Origin: Candidatus Limihabitans stercoravium
GTDB taxonomy: Bacteria; Bacillota; Clostridia; Christensenellales; CAG-314
Direction: 5' to 3'
DNA length: 32,629 bases
Assembly: GCA_018715495.1 (NCBI GenBank)
Contig: DVLO01000021.1
Span: 1-32,629, forward strand
Made by a program: the position numbers and the translations under genes. The notes beneath the pieces were generated by a model that was not told the DNA's origin, did not search any database, and saw only the letters and a program-made list of their open reading frames with translations. Every line of letters starts with the position of its first letter. Position 1 is the first letter of the stretch. Shown here piece after piece: positions 9,290 through 16,189 of this stretch.

Positions 9290-9471
9290 GCTGTACGGTA
9301 GGCGAAAATGTGGTGAATTTTCCGCATGAGTTATCTTCTAAAACTTCTTCAATTTGTATTTGTTTGTGGCTTTAGGGGTGTTGTTGTTACTGTTCATTGT
9401 CGTTGTTGTAACATTGCGGAAAGTTGTCTTTTCAAGTATTGTTCAGCCTGCGTTGGCTGTACTTAAAAAAC

Positions 9472-9500
9472 TTGACAATATTTATTGCCTACTGTATTGT
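9472..9500 (+). promoter_or_regulatory. guaA promoter
   Basis: A perfect TTGACA (9472-9477), 17-base spacer and TATTGT (9495-9500, 4 of 6). The transcript would begin about 28 bases before the guaA start, leaving no room for a purine riboswitch. Confidence 0.7.
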
Positions 9501-9534
9501 TAGATGGTAGACATTACTACCCAGGGGGGAAACA

Positions 9535-11055
9535 ATGAAGCAAGACAAGGTAGTGGTACTTGACTTTGGAGGGCAGTACAAGGAACTTATTGCACGAACG
9601 GTAAGACAACTGGGCGTTTACAGCGAAATTCTGCCGGGAAATACAACAGCGGAAAAACTGCGTGAAATATCGCCTGTAGCCATCATTCTTACGGGTGGAC
9701 CGCACAGTGTTTACGAACAATCATCTCCGAAGATGGATGAAAACGTGCTTAAACTGGGCATCCCCGTTCTGGGAATCTGCTACGGCATGCAACTGGTGTG
9801 TTACACACTGGGCGGTAGAGTTGAGCCTGCAACAACCGGTGAATACGGTACGGTGACAATACACCGCACAACGGACAGCATGTTGTTTGACGGTATCGGT
9901 GACAGTGCCGTACTGATGAGTCACTCCGACAGGGTGACGGAACTTCCTGAAGGATTTACCGTTACAAGCAGTACTGCCGATTGTCCCATTGCGTCGGCGG
10001 AAGATGTTGAAAAAAACATCTACGTGGTACAATTTCACCCCGAAGTAAATCGCACCAAACAGGGAAAGAAACTGATTTCCAACTTTCTATTCAAGGTAGC
10101 GCACGCACGCAAGGGATATTCATTGACCAAGGTCATCAAGGAACAGACCGAACTTGTCAAAAAGCAGGTGGGCGATCACAAGGTAATCCTGGGATTGTCG
10201 GGTGGCGTTGACAGTTCGGTTGTTGCCACCATGCTGGAACGAATCATTCCGGGACAGGTTGTGTGTATATTTGTTGACCACGGACTGATGCGCAAGGACG
10301 AAGGCGACAGTATAGAAAAGGCTTTTCTTAACAAGAACCTTACCTTCGTAAGGGTCAATGCCGAACAAAGATTTTTAAAAGCGCTCGAAGGTGTCACCGA
10401 TCCCGAACAAAAGCGCAAGATAATCGGTGCGGAATTCGTCAAGGTGTTCGAAGAGGAAAGTGGCAAGTTTGGTGATTGTTTCCTTGCGCAGGGAACAATC
10501 TATCCCGACGTCATCGAAAGCGGTGCAAACAACTCCGCAGTAATCAAGAGTCACCACAACGTTGGCGGACTTCCCAAGGAAACAAGATTTTTGGGTATCG
10601 TCGAACCTCTGCGCGGATTGTTCAAGGACGAAGTTCGCAAGCTCGGACGTATCCTCAACATGCCCGATTACCTTGTAAACCGTCAACCCTTCCCCGGACC
10701 CGGATTGGCTGTGCGTTGCCTTGGCGAAATCACCAAGGACAAGCTGGACATCCTGCGTGAAGTGGATTACATCTTCAACAGCGAACTCAACGCTCACAAG
10801 GTCAAGTCCGACCAGAGCTTTGCAGTGCTGACGCCCATCCGAACGGTGGGAGTAATGGGCGATTACCGTACCTACGACTACGTTGTTGCGCTGAGAGCTG
10901 TCAAGACCAATGACTTCATGACCTGTGAAGCGCAGGAAATTCCCTACAACGTATTGAGGATTGTCACAAGCAGGATTGTAAACGAAGTCAAGGGAGTAAG
11001 TCGTGTAGTGTTCGACATTACAGGTAAACCACCTGCAACCATCGAATGGGAGTGA
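9535..11055 (+). CDS. guaA: GMP synthase (glutamine-hydrolysing)
   Basis: Converts XMP to GMP using glutamine and ATP, the last step of guanine nucleotide synthesis. The 506-residue protein has an N-terminal class I glutamine amidotransferase domain with nucleophile C82 (GICYG) and the H168/E170 pair (FHPEV). The ATP pyrophosphatase domain carries the PP-loop LGLSGGVDSS (S222-S228 region), and the C-terminal dimerisation domain ends in the usual KPPATIEWE. ATG 9535 follows an AGGGGGG ribosome binding site. It has its own promoter and terminator, so it is transcribed alone, even though it sits between two large prepilin genes. No functional link to the pilus is evident; the position may simply reflect duplication or insertion of prepilin genes around it. 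Confidence 0.97.
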   Translation: MKQDKVVVLDFGGQYKELIARTVRQLGVYSEILPGNTTAEKLREISPVAIILTGGPHSVYEQSSPKMDENVLKLGIPVLGICYGMQLVCYTLGGRVEPATTGEYGTVTIHRTTDSMLFDGIGDSAVLMSHSDRVTELPEGFTVTSSTADCPIASAEDVEKNIYVVQFHPEVNRTKQGKKLISNFLFKVAHARKGYSLTKVIKEQTELVKKQVGDHKVILGLSGGVDSSVVATMLERIIPGQVVCIFVDHGLMRKDEGDSIEKAFLNKNLTFVRVNAEQRFLKALEGVTDPEQKRKIIGAEFVKVFEEESGKFGDCFLAQGTIYPDVIESGANNSAVIKSHHNVGGLPKETRFLGIVEPLRGLFKDEVRKLGRILNMPDYLVNRQPFPGPGLAVRCLGEITKDKLDILREVDYIFNSELNAHKVKSDQSFAVLTPIRTVGVMGDYRTYDYVVALRAVKTNDFMTCEAQEIPYNVLRIVTSRIVNEVKGVSRVVFDITGKPPATIEWE

Positions 11056-11160
11056 TTTGGGGACGAGTGTCAAACCCTTTGTGATGTGCGGTTGCGACAG
11101 TCTGCAACATTCAGTGGTAAGGATGTGCCACTTGCAATCAACCGAATAAATTACATTGTC

Positions 11161-11197
11161 AAGGACAGCGGAGCTCACAACTTTCGCTGTCCTTTTG
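11161..11197 (+). terminator. guaA terminator
   Basis: AAGGACAGCG (11161-11170) pairs perfectly with CGCTGTCCTT (11185-11194), followed by TTTTGCTT. It lies about 105 bases past the guaA stop. Confidence 0.75.
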
Positions 11198-11395
11198 CTT
11201 TAGTGTTGCTGACAGCCTTTGTCAGTGGATGTCGGTGTTATTCCAAAAGGACAAATTCAATCGCATTTACAACAAAATCAACACATTTGTGCATTAGTGT
11301 TCACTAATCGTCACATCATTTCTCAATAGCGAAAAACTTCATTCGCTGTTTTGTGAAAATGCCCTATTTTAGGGCAAGTTCGGCAATTTAGGGTA

Positions 11396-11424
11396 TTGAC
11401 AATGAGTGTACAACGTAGTAAACT
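11396..11424 (+). promoter_or_regulatory. Candidate orphan promoter
   Basis: A perfect TTGACA (11396-11401), 17-base spacer and TAAACT (11419-11424, 4 of 6), preceded by the palindrome at 11361-11375. It shares GGGTATTGACA with the pilus-cluster promoter at 14186. No coding region follows within 350 bases, so it would drive a long leader or a small RNA, or be non-functional. Confidence 0.4.
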
Positions 11425-11751
11425 TGATTAAAACAAACAAGGCATTCCTTTGCACTTTTTTAGGAAGTTCTCTGTTTGTCAATCGTAGAAGGGCAGGGGA
11501 AATCTGACCTGTACTTTCATATTGATTTGCATGTGTGTGCAAAGACTAAATTTGTGCGGTGTGCAAGTTGCAAGTGGGTGCAATGTGTTTCCACCTGGTT
11601 GCATGTTGCGTTTAAGTTGGGCAATTCGTCAAACGTGCGGAACTGTCAATCAGTGTCACTGCAACTGTCAATTGCGGACATGCTCAAGGAAAACATTTTG
11701 TACAAAGTCAATTTTTTTAAAATTGGAGCATTGTTTATTTTTTATTACATA

Positions 11752-11780
11752 TTGACAAAAGGTGCTTGTTGTTGTATGAT
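11752..11780 (+). promoter_or_regulatory. Promoter of the second large prepilin
   Basis: A perfect TTGACA (11752-11757), 17-base spacer and TATGAT (11775-11780, 5 of 6). A tandem 11-bp duplication (TTGTTGTATGA at 11769-11779, TTGTTGTATAC at 11780-11790) creates a second -10-like TATACT (11786-11791) just downstream. Confidence 0.75.
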
Positions 11781-11814
11781 TGTTGTATACTAAATATAGG
11801 GAGGAGGTATCTAG

Positions 11815-13413
11815 AGGAACAAAGGTAAGAAAAGAGCATTTACAATTACCGAACTTGTAATTGTAATTGCGGTAGTAGCTATTCTTGCTGCAGTGCTGAT
11901 TCCTACATTCAGCAATGTGATCAAGAAAGCTAACATGTCCGTAGACCAACAAGCTGTTAGAAACATGAACATTGCTCTCATCAATGCAAATATTGATGGC
12001 AGTGTGGAAGTTTTGTCCGATGCTCTTGAAGTTTTGGAAGAAGCAGGAATGGATGCCAAGGATTACAAGGCTCTTGCTTCAGGCTACGACTTCGTGTGGG
12101 TTAAGTCAATCAACAGAGTGCTGTATGTGGAAAAAGCTACTAACAAGGTTGTTTATCCTGAAGAATACGTACACATGACCTATCTTCCCACAAACGAAAC
12201 GTGGATGACTCTTGAGGGAGCAATCAAGGGTGACGACAGTTGGGAAACAACTGAAATTACAACTGACGGTCTCACCAACAGTGAAGTTAAGTTCGGCGTA
12301 GTCAAGAACGGTGACGAAATTAAAGCTGTCAAGGTAGACACAGCACCAAGACTTGTTTCCGTTGTGGAATATCTCAACGACAACAAAAACAAGAGCAAGG
12401 ATGTTGACCTCTACCTCGGTGCTGACATCGACTTGCAAGGTGCTGAATGGCAACCAATCAGAACATTGAATGGTAATTTCGACGGTAACAATTTCAAGAT
12501 CACTAACTTGCAAATGAGCAATCCCACAACAGCAAGTGATACAGTAGTTGGTGGTAGCAGTAATGTTTATACTTTCTACGGATTCATTGGCATTTTAAAG
12601 GGAACAAGCTTTAAAAACGTTACAATTGATGTCGACATTCAAACACCCGGTGTTTCGGGCGGATTTGTAGGCAACGATGATGATAAGTACAAGCCATTTG
12701 GAAATCACACTGTAGCAGGTGCTATTGGTGGAATTTTAAAGGAAACAGCAGAAGAGGTTGTTGTTGAAAATGTTACCGTAAACGGAACGATTGTCGGACA
12801 CAGCAGAGTAAGTGGGGTAATCGGTTACATCGGTGGACATCCTGAAACTGGAAAACAAGCTACCGGTAAAGTTACATTGCGTAACCTTACAAACAATGCA
12901 ACTGTTACATCCGAAAACTACAACAAGAGCGATTTCAGTACAGCTGGCGGAATTGCTTCCATCGTAATTCAAACACAAACATCATTTGGTCTTGAATTCG
13001 ACAACTGTACAAACACCGGTGCAGTAACAGGTATGCACGGTGCAGGTATGATTGCTTACGTTTCCACTAACGGTTCTATCTACATGCACAATTGCACCAA
13101 CAGTGGTACAATTACTTCCAGATTTGACGGTGTTGAAAATCTTGCGACAACCTATTCAACAATGCGTCCGTCCGCATCGGGGTTGATCGGTATACTTCAA
13201 AGTAAAACGGCAAACTTCATATCCGAAAATACTTTTGGCGACAAAGTAGTAAATGGTATCTTGATTGAAAATTGCACACATACAGGTACTGTTCAAGTAT
13301 ATGCAGGCGGTGGCAGAACCAAGGCTATTTTGGAAGAATGTTGCACTTTGGACAATGAACTTGCTAAGGATAGACCTGACAACACTTACACTGTTACCTC
13401 CACTCAAGAATGA
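11815..13413 (+). CDS. Large modular prepilin lacking a recognisable start codon
   Basis: A second large prepilin, 532 codons if read from 11815. It has a basic leader, predicted cleavage A8/F9, Glu at +5, and a hydrophobic helix nearly identical to that of the 7162 gene. A pilin domain ending in NRVLYVEKATNKVVYPEEY follows. The passenger has repeats such as GAIGGIL..VENVTVNGTI and GGIAS..CTNTGAVTG that resemble GLUG-type beta-helix repeats. The oddity is the start. AGGAGG (11802-11807) is 7 bases upstream of codon 11815, which reads AGG rather than ATG. An in-frame TAG lies at 11812, and the first in-frame start codon is GTG 11893, inside the membrane helix. The rest of the frame is intact, so this is either a recently silenced gene, a sequence error, or unusual initiation. 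Confidence 0.7.
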   Translation, partial: RNKGKKRAFTITELVIVIAVVAILAAVLIPTFSNVIKKANMSVDQQAVRNMNIALINANIDGSVEVLSDALEVLEEAGMDAKDYKALASGYDFVWVKSINRVLYVEKATNKVVYPEEYVHMTYLPTNETWMTLEGAIKGDDSWETTEITTDGLTNSEVKFGVVKNGDEIKAVKVDTAPRLVSVVEYLNDNKNKSKDVDLYLGADIDLQGAEWQPIRTLNGNFDGNNFKITNLQMSNPTTASDTVVGGSSNVYTFYGFIGILKGTSFKNVTIDVDIQTPGVSGGFVGNDDDKYKPFGNHTVAGAIGGILKETAEEVVVENVTVNGTIVGHSRVSGVIGYIGGHPETGKQATGKVTLRNLTNNATVTSENYNKSDFSTAGGIASIVIQTQTSFGLEFDNCTNTGAVTGMHGAGMIAYVSTNGSIYMHNCTNSGTITSRFDGVENLATTYSTMRPSASGLIGILQSKTANFISENTFGDKVVNGILIENCTHTGTVQVYAGGGRTKAILEECCTLDNELAKDRPDNTYTVTSTQE

Positions 13414-13435
13414 GAGCATACTTAAATTAACTCAC

Positions 13436-13468
13436 AAAAGCTCGGCGAGAAATCGCCGAGCTTTTTTT
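13436..13468 (+). terminator. Terminator of the second large prepilin
   Basis: AAAAGCTCGGCGA pairs perfectly with TCGCCGAGCTTTT around a GAAA tetraloop and runs into eight T. It is one of the strongest terminators in the window. Confidence 0.92.
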
Positions 13469-13808
13469 TGTTGCAAAATAAAAAAACAAAGAAGGAAAAC
13501 AAAAAAAAGAAAACTAAAAACGAAACATTAAAAAGCCAAAAAAAACAAAAATGGCAAAACATAAACAAGTTGAGCACGGAAACGGTGAACATGAAACTCG
13601 TGTTTGTGGATGTTGGTAAATTTTAGATATTACCACTTACAAATGCGGTTGGGGTTGGATGTGTTGAGTGAATTGGGCAAAAATTACAGTCCGTTTCTTT
13701 AAAATGGGTGAAAACCGTGGTACGTTTCTTCGAAATTGGGGGAATTTGTGCGTTGCGCGGGAAATTCGAGAAAATGCCGATTTTTGCAATTTTTTGTGGT
13801 TTGCTTGA

Positions 13809-13900
13809 ATTTGGGGTGACGTGGGGCAATTTCGAGGTAAACAAGGTGAAAAGATGGCAATTGGGCGGACATTTCAACGTGTATTTGGGGTGACGTGGGG
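13809..13900 (+). repeat. 18-bp direct repeat pair
   Basis: Two identical copies of ATTTGGGGTGACGTGGGG at 13809-13826 and 13883-13900, 74 bases apart start to start, in a non-coding region. A match of this length is unlikely by chance in a 33-kb window. Confidence 0.8.
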
Positions 13901-14185
13901 TGTTTTTGGCAATGTTTGACTGTCAGCCCGACGTCGCGATTGCCTGAACGGGAATTTCGGGTAACGTGACAGAGTTTGTGTGTGCGTTTGTGTGGCAATG
14001 AAAATCTCTTGAGGTGTGATTGTGGAGTGTTTTTAGAGTGTTGCAAACAGTGTAACACAATGCGTATTTGTTGTGTGTGTGACAGTAGCTGTCATTGTGA
14101 CTAAAAACAACGGTGCAAATTTCTCGAAAATGCCCTAACGAGCGATGTTTTTACAACAAAATTACAACTTTTTCCCATTTGGGTA

Positions 14186-14214
14186 TTGACACTGCATTGT
14201 TAAAGTGCTAAAAT
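14186..14214 (+). promoter_or_regulatory. Promoter of the pilus assembly cluster
   Basis: A perfect TTGACA (14186-14191), 17-base spacer and TAAAAT (14209-14214, 5 of 6). Directly upstream is a small palindrome CCCATTTGGG (14174-14183), and further up a GAAAATGCCCTA motif (14126-14137) also found before the candidate promoter at 11396. Either could be an operator. Confidence 0.82.
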
Positions 14215-14302
14215 ACATATATATGAGTTGAACTGCTTGCGACGTGTGGCTTCATTGTGTTGGAAACACTGCGCAATCGGTTGTATGAGGGAGGTTTCTC
14301 AT

Positions 14303-14515
14303 ATGCAAGGTATCGAAATTTTGGTAGTTGTAATTTTTACTGTATTGGCAGCAATCTTGTTTGCAGGTCTTGCGTACAAGTTTGCACAGTGCAGGTCTGC
14401 AATCAGACATTACAAGAAATGTCTTGCAAGAACAAACGACAGATTGATGGACGTTGTAAGTGGCGAGGAAACAATCCACATTTCCAAGCATCACTGTGAC
14501 GGTTGCAACAAGTAA
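14303..14515 (+). CDS. Small membrane protein, first gene of the pilus cluster
   Basis: A 70-residue protein I do not recognise. It begins with a single hydrophobic helix (residues 3-26, IEILVVVIFTVLAAILFAGLA), followed by a basic stretch and a polar tail ending ISKHHCDGCNK, where two histidines and two cysteines could bind metal or form a disulfide. There is no prepilin cleavage motif. ATG 14303 has an ideal AGGGAGG (14288-14294) 8 bases upstream, and it is the first gene after a near-consensus promoter. It lies 14 bases before the next membrane protein, so the two are probably co-expressed. In better-known type IV pilus clusters small bitopic proteins such as PilN and PilO bridge PilM and the pilin; whether this pair plays that role is inference. 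Confidence 0.65.
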   Translation: MQGIEILVVVIFTVLAAILFAGLAYKFAQCRSAIRHYKKCLARTNDRLMDVVSGEETIHISKHHCDGCNK

Positions 14516-14529
14516 GGGGGTAAAGTGAT

Positions 14530-15291
14530 ATGTTAGACACATTTTTTCTGGTAATTGTTCCCGTTCTTGCTGTATTGCTCATCCTGTCCATCGTATTGAT
14601 GGTTACATTCAACCGCAAGAAGAAGAGCCTCTTGGAGGAAATCGAAGCTAAAAAACAACAAGTAAACACAATTGTTGCCGAAGGTGACTTGTTCCTGAAG
14701 ATCAGCGACGGCAAGGTTGAAATCGTTGACGCGCCTGTAGCAACGGTTGCAATGCCTGTTCAACAGGAAGAACAACCTGCTCCTGCCCCTGCCGAAGAAC
14801 CGTCGGACAACACCGAACTTGTTGCAATCGACGAAGACAGTGTAGTGTTCCAAGCTACCGGTAAGGAAAGCAAGACTTTTGCCGACAAGTACGAAACCTT
14901 GACGGAAGAAGCTCGCAAGATGTACGACGAACTTTCTCAATACATACTTGCAACACCCAAGTCGAAGGTGTCCCGTTCGTCAAGTGCCGAAACATTCAAG
15001 GTTGGCACAGACAAGGTACTGCGTGCAGTAATCCGCCGTGAAGTCGTTGTGTTGAACTTCATGCTTGCCAACAGCAGTTTGAACCGCTTTGTCAAGGAAG
15101 AAGGTATCAAGAACATCAAGATCAACCCCGTTGTAATTCGTCTTGAAACAGCGGAAGATCTTTCGCTTGCTAAACAAACAGTAGACCTTACTGTTGAAAA
15201 CATCAAGCAAGAACAACTGTACCGCAAGCTTCGTAAGAAGGAACTTCGTCTTGCCAAGAAAGAAGCGGAACAAGCGGAAAAAGCCGAATGA
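14530..15291 (+). CDS. Membrane-anchored protein with acidic linker and conserved cytoplasmic domain
   Basis: A 253-residue bitopic protein with an N-terminal helix (about residues 4-27), a basic stop-transfer, a short possible coiled coil (KKSLLEEIEAKKQQVNTIV), a Pro/Ala/Glu linker (about 75-97), a folded domain (about 115-225) and a Lys/Glu-rich C-terminal helix. The folded domain begins FADKYETLTEEARKMYDEL and contains SSAETFKVGTDKVLRAVIRR; I associate similar domains with uncharacterised Bacillota proteins but cannot name one with certainty. ATG 14530 follows AAGGGGGT by 8 bases. The positive-inside rule puts the long part in the cytoplasm. Its place directly before the pilin and PilM-like genes suggests a structural or regulatory part of the assembly complex. 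Confidence 0.65.
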   Translation: MLDTFFLVIVPVLAVLLILSIVLMVTFNRKKKSLLEEIEAKKQQVNTIVAEGDLFLKISDGKVEIVDAPVATVAMPVQQEEQPAPAPAEEPSDNTELVAIDEDSVVFQATGKESKTFADKYETLTEEARKMYDELSQYILATPKSKVSRSSSAETFKVGTDKVLRAVIRREVVVLNFMLANSSLNRFVKEEGIKNIKINPVVIRLETAEDLSLAKQTVDLTVENIKQEQLYRKLRKKELRLAKKEAEQAEKAE

Positions 15292-15337
15292 GCTTTGTGA
15301 TGTTTCGTTGACAGTTCGGACAAGAAATTACCTAATC

Positions 15338-15373
15338 AACACCCCATTTTACGAGCAATCTGGGTGGGGTGTT
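15338..15373 (+). terminator. Hairpin, possible attenuating terminator
   Basis: A perfect 9-bp stem AACACCCCA (15338-15346) with TGGGGTGTT (15365-15373). The T run (TTTTTT) starts about 12 bases later, further than usual, so termination may be weak and the downstream pilin could be partly co-transcribed. Confidence 0.5.
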
Positions 15374-15524
15374 ACATTAGTGCTTTTTTGCAACAAAACA
15401 GTGTCAATTTGGTGACAATGGTGTAATAAAAAACACATGTTCACTGTTGAAGTTGCAATGGTCAAATTGATTGTAATGTACCAAAAACATCTAACGTGCA
15501 TTGCAATTCGGGACTACCCAACAC

Positions 15525-15548
15525 GAAATTCGGTCGCAAGACCGGGTA
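15525..15548 (+). promoter_or_regulatory. GNRA-capped hairpin in the small pilin leader
   Basis: CGGTC-GCAA-GACCG (15531-15544) forms a perfect 5-bp hairpin with a GCAA tetraloop, and TACCC (15525-15529) can pair alternatively with GGGTA (15544-15548). It lies 33 bases before the small pilin start, in an untranslated leader, and might stabilise the mRNA or regulate it. It does not match a riboswitch class that I can identify. Confidence 0.4.
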
Positions 15549-15577
15549 TAAAAAACAAAGAAAAGGAGAAACAAAAA

Positions 15578-15994
15578 ATGCTCAACAACAAGAAGAAGAA
15601 CGCATTTACCATCACCGAATTGGTAATTGTAATCGCAGTTATCGCAATCCTTGCAGCAGTGTTGATCCCAACATTCAGCAACGTTGTAGATAAGGCTAAC
15701 GAATCCAAGGCTATGCAAGCAGCTCGTTCCGCATTGGACAACTACCTTGTAGACGCTTTGACAGAAGAAAATATGCAAAGTGACAATTTGTTGTTCGTAA
15801 GTGGTAATTACTACTTCACATACTTGAATGGTGAATTTAATGTAACTGCAACTGAGTTGACAGATGGTGCAACTACTGTTACTATCAATGGATTTAATGC
15901 AATTACACTTGGTACTAACGACGTAAACCAAGACGGTGCATACGGTAAAGATGTTGCAATTTACGAATTGACAGCTACAGAAGCTGGTGCTTAA
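15578..15994 (+). CDS. Small type IV pilin (candidate major pilin)
   Basis: A 138-residue prepilin with basic leader MLNNKKKN, predicted cleavage A9/F10, Glu at +5 (FTITE) and a hydrophobic helix almost identical to the two large prepilins. After the helix (KANESKAMQAARSALDNYL) comes a compact domain of about 85 residues with alternating beta-strands and no passenger. It is the smallest of the three close paralogues and lies in the assembly cluster, making it the best candidate for the main fibre subunit. AAAGGAG ends 9 bases before ATG 15578. It has its own leader with a hairpin and is bracketed by hairpins on both sides, which would allow expression at a level different from its neighbours. 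A weak promoter, TTGAAG-N19-TGTAAT (15447-15477), may precede it. Confidence 0.8.
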   Translation: MLNNKKKNAFTITELVIVIAVIAILAAVLIPTFSNVVDKANESKAMQAARSALDNYLVDALTEENMQSDNLLFVSGNYYFTYLNGEFNVTATELTDGATTVTINGFNAITLGTNDVNQDGAYGKDVAIYELTATEAGA

Positions 15995-16018
15995 TTAAAA
16001 CCTAAAACATAATGACAG

Positions 16019-16053
16019 TCCGTCTGTTCTGCTACGGTAGGACAGACGGATTT
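16019..16053 (+). terminator. Small pilin terminator
   Basis: A 12-bp stem TCCGTCTGTTCT (16019-16030) with AGGACAGACGGA (16039-16050), one G-T wobble, loop GCTACGGT, followed by a short TTTG. The short T run may allow partial readthrough into the pseudopilin operon. Confidence 0.7.
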
Positions 16054-16170
16054 GCAATTTGTGGGGGATTTTTGCACAAGCTATACTGTGTCAAGCTAGC
16101 ACAATTGCTTGCTCATGGCTTGACTTTCATTGCGCACTTCAACCGCACTGTCTTACATCTAGTGATTTAA

Positions 16171-16189
16171 TTTGTACCAAAGGTACAAA
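16171..16189. promoter_or_regulatory. Palindrome, possible operator
   Basis: TTTGTACC and GGTACAAA are perfect 8-bp inverted repeats around AAA. A related half-site TGGTACAA recurs at 16224-16231, overlapping a possible -10. This arrangement fits a repressor operator, but a short hairpin is also possible. Confidence 0.35.

Larger units (their letters stand above)
11056..11814 (+). other. Long intergenic region upstream of the second large prepilin
   Basis: About 760 bases without a credible gene. In order it holds the guaA terminator (11161-11197), a 7-bp inverted repeat ATTAGTG/CACTAAT (11293-11308), a palindrome GCCCTA/TAGGGC (11361-11375), a candidate promoter at 11396-11424 with nothing recognisable behind it, and the prepilin promoter at 11752-11780. 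Small open frames at 11476-11793 lack ribosome binding sites. Confidence 0.55.
13414..14302 (+). other. Gene-poor 890-base region with strong strand asymmetry
   Basis: After the prepilin terminator comes an A-rich stretch (13470-13560) and then a G+T-rich stretch (13600-14060). A perfect 18-bp direct repeat ATTTGGGGTGACGTGGGG occurs at 13809-13826 and 13883-13900. An inverted repeat TGACAG-TAG-CTGTCA lies at 14080-14094. The promoter of the pilus assembly cluster is at 14186-14214. The open frames here have no ribosome binding site and look non-coding. I cannot assign a function. Confidence 0.5.

Noticed and set aside
9501..9534. Possible purine riboswitch before guaA
   Set aside because: The predicted leader is only about 28 bases, too short for the aptamer, and no consensus core is seen.
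11476..11793. Cys-rich open frames upstream of the second large prepilin
   Set aside because: Two overlapping frames without ribosome binding sites, ending inside the prepilin promoter.
13708..13893. 61-residue open frame in the G+T-rich island
   Set aside because: No ribosome binding site, and it spans one copy of the 18-bp repeat and part of the other; more likely non-coding.
11355..14137. Shared 12-mer GAAAATGCCCTA as proof of a regulon
   Set aside because: In a 33-kb window chance repeats of 12 bases are expected; only its promoter context is of interest, so it is reported as a weak observation.
15484..15577. Possible cyclic-di-GMP riboswitch before the small pilin
   Set aside because: The GCAA-capped hairpin is suggestive, but the conserved core of known c-di-GMP classes was not found.
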